Source of the DNA: Ophiura sarsii
Taxonomy: Eukaryota > Echinodermata > Ophiuroidea > Amphilepidida > Ophiuridae
Assembly: GCA_035610835.1 (NCBI GenBank)
Contig: CM069457.1
Span: 24,546,658-24,610,657, forward strand
DNA length: 64,000 nt
Direction of reading: 5' to 3'
The notes under the pieces are model-generated. The model was given only the letters and a program-made list of their open reading frames with translations, ran no database searches and had not been told where the DNA came from. Positions 54,846 through 64,000 of this stretch are shown here, piece by piece. Position 1 is the stretch's first letter. Each line of letters opens with the position of its first letter. A program made the translations under genes and the position numbers.

Positions 54846-55733
54846 GGGACCGTTCATTATTTATGGTGGAGGGGCGGTTGGGACAAATTCGAGATTCGTA
54901 TGTCAAAATTACCTAACCCACCCTACAGCTGATACTGAAAATTACATGACCCCCTGCTAACCAGACCAGTAGCTTTTTACGCAACCACCCCCCCAAAAAA
55001 AATAAAAAAAATAAATCAACTTGTCACATCTTATGGGCTATTCTTTTGTCAATGGATTCGTTGGCCAATAATTTGATCTTTTGATTGTGTGAAATTATAC
55101 TAATTACATTGCGATTGTAGTCAGGCGCGTACCACGGCATGTGAGCCAGGGGCAGAGTATAATGTCGTCCCGACAGTGGCGTAAATTTTCGTAAAAGGTT
55201 GCCCCAATTTTTTCCCAGTCAGTCACCTCGTGAATTTCACGTAAGTGGGGGGGGGGTCTCTACACATTTTGTACGGTCACAACATTTCGCACGGTCAAAC
55301 AAATTCGCACGGTCACAAAATTTCGCAGTCCAAAAAGCAAAACAGTCAAAAAATAATGCCCAATCCTCAGTGTTTTCGGCCTAGGCCCTATTTTTTTTTC
55401 TTATGCGAAATTTAGCGTCCCGCACACAGAAAATTTTTCACATAATTATGTTAAATATAGAACTCCATAATTATTATGTAAACCTTTCACACAGTATTTG
55501 TGTATAAAATACACAAGTTATGTAAAAATAACTTGTGTATTTTGTACACAACTTAATTGTGTATAAAATACACAATCACCACCATCTTTATATAGTTAAA
55601 AAAGTTACATAACCCCCTGTTTAAGAATAAAAAGTTACATAGCCCCCCCCCCTATTTCAACATATGAAAGTTACATACCGCCCACCCCCCTATATTTTAT
55701 CCAACCGCCCCTCCACCATAATGAACGGTCCCT
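54846..55733. mobile_element. 888-bp Harbinger-like element, TTA duplication, with nested piece
   Basis: GGGACCGTTCATTATTTATG and, inverted, GGGACCGTTCATTATGGTGG share terminal repeats that continue through GGAGGGGCGGTTGG. TTA flanks both ends (54843-54845 and 55734-55736). At 55174 an internal CAGTGGCGTAAATTTTC begins text like the 14745 element's left end (GTAAAAGG, CCTCGTGAA, then a G run at 55243-55252), a nested hAT-like piece. Nearby TTCGCACGGTCAC-type words repeat four times (about 55264-55325). Confidence 0.85.
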
Positions 55734-55807
55734 TATAGCCTCAGATTTAAGTGATATTTGTATTTTGAACTCTATGTAATTTTATTTTCAAATTGTTTCA
55801 TGTACAT

Positions 55808-55879
55808 TCTTCATTAGCTCAACCGGCAGAGCGCCAGCTTCACAATCATGAGGCTAGTGGTTCGAATCCTGTAAATGTT
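55808..55879 (+). pseudogene. tRNA-like gene, anticodon-position CAC
   Basis: TAGCTCAACCGGCAGAGCG is a good D arm with A box, GTGGTTCGAATCC carries a perfect B box, and a T7 terminator follows at 55883. A TTCACAA loop places CAC (Val) at the anticodon, but the flanking CCAGC/TCATG cannot pair, and acceptor pairing is poor. It is best read as a tRNA pseudogene or SINE head. Confidence 0.55.
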
Positions 55880-56291
55880 ATATTTTTTTCTGTTTGTTAT
55901 TACACTTTATTTTTAAAAATTGACAGTATTGCCTATCGTCGCTATATTTATTGAATTTTGAATGATACTTTTTTTCTTTTGCAATTTCACTGCGATAAAG
56001 AACGTCCTGTAAATATAATTGTGTTGACTACTCATTGAACTATGGAGTCCCTAGCTAGTCTATTCATGAACATGGTCTGCAAAGAACAATTGTTATGTAA
56101 ATAAGAAGCCAGTCGGCTTGTCCTTGAATCGATTTTCTTATTTCCAACACACCATCAGTCGCGATAGAAATGTAAAAGCAAAATGTGTATGCACAACTTT
56201 CGAATTGGCTATAGTCGGCAATATGATTCAACACATAGGGTACGTAGCAATGTACAATCCTTTGTAAAGTTGAATAGATAATCGGATTAGG

Positions 56292-56489
56292 TTATCTCGT
56301 TGTTATTCCTTCTCCCTCTACTAATTCCATGATCTCATCAACTCGCGTCCTACCAGGGATACTATTAATTTTGGGATAGGAAAGTCCTATACTAACGTAC
56401 GTAGCGAAAACGGACCCTTTTGCATATTTGAATAAATTATAGTAATCGTCCGGAATGCGTCCGTGACCGGCGTTTAACGCGTTTAACAA
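56292..56489 (-). CDS. Hypothetical 65-codon ORF
   Basis: The frame includes GRIPDDYYNLFKYAKGSVFA, YPKINSIPGRT and an acidic end (VDEIMELVEGEG). Composition is protein-like, but there is no acceptor at its 5' side, no domain, and its first codons fall in the GTTTAAC cluster. It could be an exon relic. Confidence 0.25.
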   Translation of the reverse strand: MLNALNAGHGRIPDDYYNLFKYAKGSVFATYVSIGLSYPKINSIPGRTRVDEIMELVEGEGITTR

Positions 56490-56524
56490 TGTTTAACCAG
56501 GTTTAACGGCAGGTTAAACGGCAT
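56467..56524. repeat. Cluster of six GTTTAAC/GTTAAAC words
   Basis: GCGTTTAACGCGTTTAAC, ATGTTTAACC, GGTTTAACGG and GGTTAAACGG follow each other at 8-13-bp spacing, directly before the MITE at 56526. This could be a small tandem expansion or a protein-binding cluster. Confidence 0.6.
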
Positions 56525-56525
56525 G

Positions 56526-56835
56526 TTAGTCAGCATAGGTTTGGGGGGCGCTGTAGATTTAAACAGACGACGGTGGCCACGCGAAACCTAAATTTTGAAT
56601 TCGTATAGTGAATAACACGTAATCGCGAATTTTAAACTATCATTTTGACAAATACATCATAATTAAAAGGATTTTTATCGTTAACCGGGCGATGACTGTT
56701 AAAAATAATTCAAAATGGTGCACTCCCGTTGCAAAATTGGGTCGTCTGAGCCGAGAGACGCGTGGCCAGCGTTGCGTCGTCTGCTACAATCATCACGCCT
56801 GATCGGTATAGCGCCCCCAATTCTATGCTGACTAA
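56526..56835. mobile_element. 310-bp MITE, TTAGTCAGCATAG ends
   Basis: TTAGTCAGCATAGG and GGGGGGCGCT at the left are inverted at the right (TTAGTCAGCATAGAATTGGG, GGCGCT), and a GACGACG/CGTCGTC pair lies inside. The outer TTA/TAA may be part of the target duplication. CpG-richer than its surroundings. Confidence 0.75.
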
Positions 56836-58942
56836 GTTCAATTTAAAAGTGGACCCGATCGGCAAGCTCAGTGACATACCCCTGGTCCTACCAACTATCT
56901 ATATTTAAATATTCATGAAATGCAAATATTGCAACGCCCATGCGTACGTCGCTGCCAGACGAAGCCATCCATGATTTGATATTCCGATCTTGTTCTACAT
57001 TAAAATTAATTTCAAATAAAGAATGATTGATATTTCATGCCATATAATAGGTGATTCTGCCTGTCTTAAACCAAATCCGCGCCAGTGTATTAGAAATTAG
57101 CTTTTTACAACCATTAATGTGAATAATTTCTGTGCCATAAACTGTATTTCAAAGAGATTGGGATCATCATGTCTAATATCCCCTGGTTGGCTTCGATCAT
57201 GTGATAGCGCCATCTAGACCAGTTGCGACAAACTATTAAGGTCAAGAGAATCGGGGTTTTGTCTCTGGAGTTTCTTATCCCATAATTATTAATATCCCTG
57301 GCTATACTGAACCAAATCTCAACAATGGGCAGATAGGGTGTTACATAGGCCTGGTATGTTTACATTTAAAAATCGCGCCAATCTTAAAGCCGTGATATTG
57401 ATACGCGGTAAAGACCTAATTACGACAACAAGATAAAATAGTGCGATTAAAGTACCGTAAGGGGCGATATCCAAACTCTACAGTGATTTTAAAGCATTTT
57501 TCTAGCGATTTTACAACGATATTCCAACGGTATTTCGTTCTATTGTTAAAAGCATCGGAAAAAGATCGGTGATTAACTAGAAACCTCTCTACTTATCTGG
57601 CGTTAACAATATAACTATTGTAGTACTCTCGATGGCTGCATTAGTGAAGCAGACAGATCAAAGGCGCAAGGAAGGTTGTGTTATATTCTTTAAGAAATAC
57701 TATATTATAGTATTTTAAGCCTGGCCCCGAAGAACAGTGGGGGTTTTCGTCGACTAATAGGTACATTTCAAATGTAATTATAATTTACCCAAGTCAATAA
57801 ATTTTAGAACGAAGCAAAACTTGTAGACAGAATTGTCCATAGACTCACACATGTAAAGTATAGATATCTATGGCTACAGTTTTACAGATTAATAATGCAG
57901 TCGTAAGATTTATCATAGACATGTACTCAATATTGATAGATCACAGTAAACTCGGTCAGCATATCATAAGCATGTCTCGTCTCCGCAAGAAGGGAAATTC
58001 CCGAATCAGGTTCAACCGAGTGCATTTGTTTTTATTCTACACAAAATGATAATTATGACGGCTGTAATTGAGTAGAAGGGTCCTGAGAGAGGTGAGGGGT
58101 ACAGTGACTCCCGGTACCGTCACAATAAGCAGCAGATAAGAGGGGGAGGGGGGAGTTGCGAGGGACATGCATTGTCCCCGTCCCCCTAAATTCGAATGTT
58201 TCCGCCACTACTTAACGTCACACCAATACATCGGGTACCCATATTCGTTTAAACTTTGCGAAAAAGGATGCCATCATAATTATACTCGCAAAATCGCGAA
58301 ATCATAAAAAAGGACTTTATTTCTAATGTTTGAAAGTTCGCGAAGTTTTGAAAATGGTAGTCTCCCAATCTGCAAGGGATGGAACCTGAAAACTCCGTTT
58401 TTTACTTGATCTAATTTTATATTGATTTACATGGATAGTAGACGGTGCAAAACTTTCGTTAATATAATTAATGACTTAACATTATTCGTGTATCGTTAGA
58501 AATGGACGGTAAATTGAAAAGGCTCGTAATTATCACAAAAACGGGTGTACATTTAAAGTCCAAATATTCGTTATTTTGGTAAACGCGAACATGGGTGTTC
58601 TCAATTCCTTTACACGAGCATTGGTACCCGACAGATTCGGGAGTGGCGGTCCTAGACAGTGACTTTTGAAACCACCAAAAACTTGCAAAATGCATACATG
58701 TGGATTTTTATCCATGTCTACCAAGTACCCAGCCCCTTTGAGGTAAAACGACGTTGTGATTCTTTGAGATAAATTCATATATTATAGGTAATTTGGTGGC
58801 GCTCTTTCCATGGTATTCTCAATTCATCTGTGCGCTTCGTTTTCGAGATAGCATTTAGCTAGCATACGCTATCTCGACACCTTTTCCGGTTATTTTCTCT
58901 GACGCTGTGTACATGTAGTAAAACGATATATCTCTTACAGCA
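56836..58942. other. No firm gene in 2.1 kb
   Basis: A short ATGGCTGCATTAGTGAAGC start at 57632 opens 28 codons, and an 81-codon minus-strand ORF ends at 58778; neither has splice or domain support. The rest is AT-rich. GGAGGGGGGAG and CATTGTCCCCGTCC lie at 58140-58190. Confidence 0.4.
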
Positions 58943-58946
58943 TTAA

Positions 58947-59254
58947 AGGAAAGCGGTCATGGTGAGGAAAAGAACCGCTGACGGCGATTGTTGGTCCAGC
59001 TAAACCTTAGCTAATAACTAATACATCACCTATATCACATGATAGAAAATGCGTTCAATCAAATGAAGGATGATTGATTGAGCGCGCCGTTCACATTGGG
59101 TTAAGAGATTGTTGTAGAGTCGCACACAATACCGCTTGCATGTAAACATACGTAGAACAATAACAGACTGCGCGAATGTCCAACTTGTTTAAATTAAAAA
59201 AGTCGCCGCGTGCTGTTCAATTTTCGTTAGAATCCTCACCATGACCGCTTCCCT
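58947..59254. mobile_element. 308-bp TTAA-flanked MITE, GCGGTCATGGTGAGG ends, copy 1
   Basis: AGGAAAGCGGTCATGGTGAGG-type termini are inverted at both ends, and TTAA flanks each side (58943-58946 and 59255-59258). The whole interior aligns in reverse with 61051-61369. No ORF. TTAA targeting suggests piggyBac-like or Kolobok-like mobilisation. Confidence 0.9.
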
Positions 59255-59258
59255 TTAA

Positions 59259-60274
59259 AGTCTATACTGCATTCCGAGTGGTGTTTGTTTGTTTACACGG
59301 TCGATCCGTACGGACACACGCTTAGGTCCTGAAGGGACTAGGCTCAAGCAGGTTTAAGATAACATTGAGATAGGTCCGATATTTATTTATAAACATCAAA
59401 CTTATCTGTGATATTATTATTGTAAACATACAGAAATCTTTAACCCTTAATCTAAAACCAGCTATCTTTAAAGATAGATCATTTTACCTTAAAATGTCAC
59501 CAGTTTCTTCAATCGAAAAACAGAGATCTAAAAGAAAATGATCGTTATTTCGAAATAGCTGAACCAAATTTAGCTATTTTTCACCGTGTTTCTAAGTTTA
59601 CGGAATTCATCAACTCTGATATAATTTAAAGCGCTACATATAGAAAATGTGTGTATACTATCAATCGATGTACTTCATTTTATTTAAATAAACAAAAAAA
59701 CCGTAACACTTAAACAGTAGGCGTTAAAAATAAAGCCCCTTTCAGGGTTTATTACACCAACTGAAAAGGGGTTTATTTTTTTTTCTCTGGTCATTTGTTC
59801 ACACTTTTTGTGTCACTTTCGTGGTCATTTGATACAAAAAAGAGGTGACTAGAAACAGAGAATTAAACTTATTTAAATTTTAGTTGGTGTATAGTTGACC
59901 ATTATGAAAAGGGGTTATTTTGTACGAGTGCATAAGAAAGTCTTCATACACATTATACAGGTTATAGACAAATTACTCTAGCTTCGTTCGAGGCTCGCTC
60001 ATGCAATTTATAACAGGACGATAACCAGGAGTGGGTCGAACGGGTTCTTCTATATATATCCTTGAAAAGGCCTACATTCGAAATGTTGGTATAATATACA
60101 ATATATATTTTTATTTTCTATAAATATGTCGTTCACTCTCCTATTCCGACTGGTCATTACGTTTAGAAAATGTTGCACACCAATAACACCAAAACTAGGT
60201 GTTAATTCACTATGTAGGTATAGGCTACTTGCTGTCTGCATGGGTGTTCAGGGGGAAGATATCATTGTAATTAC
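59259..60274. other. No gene; small repeats
   Basis: TTTGTTTGTTTACACGGTCGATCCGTACGG (59284-59313) resembles TTTGTTTATGGTTGATCCGTACAGG at 60581-60605. ACCAACTGAAAAGGGGTTTA (59757) and ACCATTATGAAAAGGGGTTA (59898) are a related pair. No exon is supported. Confidence 0.4.
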
Positions 60275-60545
60275 ATGAGTGCTATCTATTTAAGATAGCT
60301 ATAGGCCTATAATAGCATATGTTATCTCAAGATAGCAATTTGATATAATTGTACTATCTACTGAAGATAGCAATGTAATATATGGGTACTGTCTACTGAA
60401 GATAGCAATGTAATATATGGGTTCTATCTACTGAAGATAGCAATGTAACATGGGTGTTATCTACTGAAGAAAGCAATGTGATATATGGGTTCTATCTAAG
60501 TGAAGAATGCAATAATATGTTATCTACTGTAGATAGCAGACATCT
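60275..60545. repeat. ~35-bp tandem repeat of a GCTATCT/AGATAGC hairpin
   Basis: TCTACTGAAGATAGCAATGT followed by AATATATGGGT recurs about seven to eight times. Each unit carries TATCTACTGAAGATA, itself a hairpin. The left units (about 60290-60345) are diverged. A (GTTT)n run follows at 60559-60590. Confidence 0.9.
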
Positions 60546-60558
60546 GTGTTGTACCGGT

Positions 60559-60590
60559 TTGTTTGTTTGCTTGTTTGTTTGTTTGTTTAT
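60559..60590. repeat. (GTTT)n microsatellite
   Basis: About eight TTTG units with one GCTT variant. Confidence 0.9.
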
Positions 60591-61050
60591 GGTTGATCCG
60601 TACAGGCATACTACGCTTGGGTCACGATTGCACTGGTGTAGAGCAAAGTAGATGAAAATAAATAAAGAGGTAAAATAACCAATCCCAACAAATCAAGTGA
60701 GCAACCTCTATAAGCCGTAAACCCTTTAAAACCTTATGAGAAACGAAAAGCATTGATCCAATCTCTTGAAAGCCTTAATCCAAGCTAGGGATCACATTAC
60801 ACTTCACAACTCACATCCTATGATCCTACCCTAAATAAACTTTAAGGAAATCGGAAAAATAGTAGATGTTAGGCTAATCTTCAATGTAGGCCTAAAAAAT
60901 GATGATATCATCATTAATGGCCGTAGGACTTTAGTACCGTAAATGATCATCATCACGACAAATATGTTTATGTTGCTGTTTTAAAACAAATTCGCTAACA
61001 GCAATCATAATATTGACACGTAACAAGCTTCACAAGTTGTATCATGTTAA

Positions 61051-61369
61051 AGGGCCAAGGAAGCGGTCATGGTGAGGATTCTAACGAAAATTGAACAGCG
61101 CGCGGCGACTATTTGAATCTAAACAAGTTGGACATTGGCGCAGTCTGTAATTGTTCTACGTATGTTTACATGCAAGCGGCATTGTGTGCGACTCTACAAC
61201 AATCTCTTAACCCAATGTGAACGGGGCGCTCAATCAACCATCCTTCATTTGATTGAACGCATTTTCTATCGTGTGATATAAAGTGATGTATTAGTTATTA
61301 GCTAAGGTTTAGCTGGACCGACCAACAATCGCCGTCAGCGGTTCTTTTCCTCACCATGACCGCTTTCCT
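61051..61369. mobile_element. TTAA-flanked MITE, copy 2
   Basis: Inverted relative to 58947-59254 and aligned end to end (for example AACCCAATGTGAACGG, CCTTCATTTGATTGAACGCA, GCTAAGGTTTAGCTGGACC). TTAA lies at 61047-61050 and 61370-61373. The left end has a few extra bases (AGGGCCAAGG). Confidence 0.9.
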
Positions 61370-61836
61370 TTAAACATAGGCCTACATGGATGGATTTTTG
61401 TTATTCTACAATAAGAACTATAGTATCCGGATTAAAAATGCAACATCAATCAAAGTCCCTATGGGTCCGATGCTGTTGACACGTTGCCGAAGTCGATTGG
61501 TTGCCATGTTCTAAATCACTATTAAGCATTCCTGGGGGCTTTCAGAATTGATCTTGCTATATGGTATTGTAATGATTCGATCCGGTTGCCGTTTGGTATC
61601 ATTAGCGCTTCTAGGAACCCAAGTTGTTGAGGAATAGTTCGTAATAAACCCTTTGAAAATCATTTTGACCATCAATATGTTGGATTTAACATACCCAATT
61701 AAACGGTTGCCCTTCTTATTTCCATACTGAAATGGGTAATCGGCCAACGTCTGTGAATCTACTATAGAATAGTGGGGAATAGAATAGTAAAACATTTCTG
61801 CCAACGGGCGCCCTCAAGTGTTTGTTCTTGTGAAAA

Positions 61837-61892
61837 ATGGTGAATGCAGAAGAATTATTTGCCGTTGTTAATGTTGCATTGGAAAAGGAGCC
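61837..61892 (+). CDS. Candidate first coding exon next to the assembly gap
   Basis: AAAAATGGTG is a good start context. The frame MVNAEELFAVVNVALEKEP is of normal amphipathic composition and runs to GAGCC|GTAAAT, a plausible donor at 61893; otherwise a stop follows at once. The next exons would fall in or past the gap at 61926. No family is recognised. Confidence 0.3.
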
Positions 61893-61925
61893 GTAAATGA
61901 TCTCAAAATAAGTGTTTAAAATATA

Positions 61926-62025
61926 NNNNNNNNNNNNNNNNNNNNNNNNNNNNNNNNNNNNNNNNNNNNNNNNNNNNNNNNNNNNNNNNNNNNNNNNNNN
62001 NNNNNNNNNNNNNNNNNNNNNNNNN
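61926..62025. other. Assembly gap, 100 Ns
   Basis: Exactly 100 Ns, which is usually a placeholder of unknown true size. The order and distance of features across it are uncertain. Confidence 0.98.
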
Positions 62026-62286
62026 GGGCATGATTGATGGGGAATATGTTACATAGGATTACAAAGTATTCAATTACATGATTAACTTGGCTAGTTTTTC
62101 ATTTCAACGAAATCTATTTATATATAACACCCGTGTATAAAACCTGACCTGTATACAATTACTTGAATGAAATTCATTATTAAATCACTATTACCCAAAC
62201 TCATGCAATCTTTGTAATGATCAATTTGACAATGCTTCACACATTTTCAAAGGGCAATCCAACCTTCTTTTTTTAGGACTAATATA

Positions 62287-62948
62287 CCGGGTGGTTCAAA
62301 AAAAAGTTGACCCAAGTTCAAAGTAATTTTTCAACCACATTTAAAGTTTCAGATACTTTCTGTTTGCTTAGTCTTAATCAGCAGTAAGTTTTGAAATTAT
62401 CCTGATAAGATGGTACATTTATCTTGGTTGGTTCTTCAGATATGGTTCATTACAGAAAGCATGCACAAAGCTGCCTTGGCCACAGGAGCGTCCTTTAGTA
62501 GAGATGGAATGCACAAAGTGGACTTACACACGATTGGTCACAAATTGTAAAAATAGGAGAAAAAGAAACAAGTAGACATCTGAGACATCTGTCTGGTGCT
62601 TGACATTACCTACCTATACGTATCTACGTTTCTCTATTGAATGTGAATGGCACATAAGCATAGAGATTGGGATACTTTGTCATGGCGGGCTTTTCAATTC
62701 TGAAACTAGAGCATGCTGTTTTGTTTAAGACCAAAACTAAATAACGCTCCCGTGGACAAGTCAGTTTTGTACATGTTTTCCGTAATGAACCATATCTGAA
62801 GAACCAAACAAGCTAAACGTGCTATCTTTTCAGGATAATTTCAAAACTTACTGCTGATTAAGACTAAACAAATAGAAATTATCTGAAACTTTAAATGTGG
62901 TTGAAAAATTACTTTGAACTTGGGTCAACTTTTTTTCGAACCACCCGG
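62287..62948. mobile_element. 662-bp fold-back element, CCGGGTGGTTC ends, TA target
   Basis: CCGGGTGGTTC and AAGTTGACCCAAGTTCAAAG are inverted at the right end. Arms of about 230 bp pair (AATTTTTCAACCACATTTAA, AGTCTTAATCAGCAGTAAGT, ATGGTTCATTA), and TA flanks each side. The centre is about 200 bp. Mariner/Tc1-like by termini. Same architecture as 22257 and 31041 but a different end sequence. Confidence 0.9.
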
Positions 62949-63164
62949 TAGAACCCACCATTGCAATGTGTTAAGTTTGTGTCTGGTTTGTCGACCATTC
63001 CGGTTAACACAGTGAGAAATACGGTTGATCTCATTTACAAACGGAAAGGTCAATCTTAAAATAAACCGACTTCTGACATACGAGGGGCATTCAATAAATA
63101 CCTGCAACCATTGAAAATCTCTGAACCGTGACACGTGTCAGTAAAATAAACTTATGATACTTAA

Positions 63165-63282
63165 ACTCTCAAGTAGGGTCGGTCGTTCATGAAGTTTGGA
63201 GGAAAAAAACGCCTGATCGACCGACCCTACTTGAGAGGGTCGTTTGCCTGTAAAACAGAGTGTTTTTTGTCGTCTAATGAGT
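63165..63282. mobile_element. MITE with CTCTCAAGTAGGGTCGGTCG ends
   Basis: CTCTCAAGTAGGGTCGGTCG (left) and CGACCGACCCTACTTGAGAG (right, about 63218-63237) are inverted around a ~35-base centre; the flanking GTCGTTTGCCTGTAAAACAG continues the family text seen at 1724-1765 and 12620. Confidence 0.6.
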
Positions 63283-63624
63283 ATATTTATAGGAGTGGGC
63301 TATAAATGGGTCATTTTTTGTTGTTGCTCAGGTAACAGTTTTATTTTATTCCAATTGACCTATCTCAACATGAAATAACAACATTTTCAGTTAGGGGTCC
63401 AAGAAAAAAGTGTGCAGCGCCCTCTTGTGTCACCATATCTGATCCTTATGGAGGAGTGGGTTTGAGTGGAAAATCTTTCATATTACTTATTTTGTGGCTT
63501 GTTGCTGTGATTTTGGTATCTAAATAAATGTAAATGAGCTCAAACTAGCTAGTTTTAAAAGTTACATACAAATCGGACATTGTATTTTTTTAAAAATTGA
63601 AGTTTAGGGTCAAAATTGACCACA

Positions 63625-63997
63625 AGGGGCGCTTTTCAAGATTTTGCGTAAGTTTTCAGTCATTTGCTATTATAAAGTTTACGGCTACGAAGATAATCAC
63701 AATTTTGACCCACTCGAAAAATCTGAGGGTTCTATCACAATTAATTTGCCCGTAACGCTCATTATATTGTTCATTTGGAGCCACCATTGAATTGTACACA
63801 AGGAAAAGTGCGTTGACCCCCATGCATTTGAATAGGACCGGTACAAGGAACTTTCAAATAAGTACTACGGACAAACTTATTGTGATAGAATGCTCAGATT
63901 TCTTGAGTAGGTCAAACTTAATGATCATCTTTGTAGCTGTAAACTTTAAAATAGCGAATGGCTGAAAACTTGCGCAAAATCTTGACAAGCGCCCTGC
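63625..63997. mobile_element. Fold-back element at the window edge
   Basis: AGGGGCGCTTTTCAAGATTT and TTGCGTAAGTTTTCAGTCATTTGCTATT are inverted at 63945-63995, and the inner TAAAGTTTACGGCTACGAAG and GGGTTCTATCACAAT also pair. Arms are about 120 bp. The right junction lies too close to the window end to read a target duplication. Confidence 0.8.
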
Positions 63998-64000
63998 CCT

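Noticed and set aside
57632..57718. Short ORF beginning MAALVKQTDQRRKE
   Set aside because: It looks like a start exon, but the donor (GAAGGTTGTG) is weak and no downstream exon is visible; too short to call.
61511..61804. 97-codon minus-strand ORF
   Set aside because: Starts at a non-ATG codon, has no domain or splice evidence, and lies between repeats.
1..64000. CRISPR array, rRNA, reverse transcriptase, integrase or transposase catalytic ORFs
   Set aside because: Looked for on both strands. The tandem arrays have no spacer-repeat structure, and no ORF shows RT or DDE motifs.

Overview
The window is AT-rich, gene-poor animal nuclear DNA. Coding signal is sparse and split into exon-like pieces with pyrimidine-rich acceptors. 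There are pol III A/B-box elements (tRNA-derived SINEs), many short inverted-repeat DNA transposons, satellite and minisatellite arrays, and one 100-N assembly gap (61926-62025). I infer a marine invertebrate, possibly a deuterostome such as an echinoderm or hemichordate, but nothing here fixes the species. No bacterial operons, rRNA, CRISPR or reverse-transcriptase ORFs are visible.

Layout. 1-2.5 kb: three tandem copies of a ~530-bp unit, one carrying a TTAA-flanked MITE, then two more MITEs. 2.5-2.8 kb: a terminal-exon-like ORF. 2.9-3.7 kb: a 14-unit minisatellite. 5-18 kb: a dense field of MITEs and SINEs, including a 1.9-kb CAGTGGCG-ended element with a nested MITE. 18.3-18.7 kb: a terminal exon ending in a membrane anchor. 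18.7-23 kb: nested and fold-back transposons. 24.3-25.1 kb: the best gene, a 273-codon minus-strand ORF with an MGCC lipidation-type N terminus and a polylysine C terminus. 27.2-28.1 kb: a PIF/Harbinger-type element with a decayed Myb/SANT-like ORF. 30.8 kb: a class II tRNA-like gene. 31-37 kb: more MITEs and a cysteine-rich exon broken by a G16 run. 38.6-39.4 kb: an element with internal ~76-bp repeats. 42.5-46.2 kb: a ~145-bp satellite array of about 25 units. 48.4 kb: a possible first coding exon. 50.6-51.7 kb: a large fold-back element. 52.3 and 55.8 kb: tRNA-Asn-like and tRNA-like loci. 56-64 kb: further MITEs, a hairpin tandem repeat, and a possible first exon 30 bases before the gap.

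The genes do not form a visible pathway. The main content is a record of transposition. Several insertions are defined to the base by target-site duplications: TTAA, TA, TAA/TTA, 8-bp hAT-like, a 5-bp and a 4-bp case. One has an empty site in a neighbouring tandem copy. All family names are read from termini, duplications and motifs by eye; no database search was possible.
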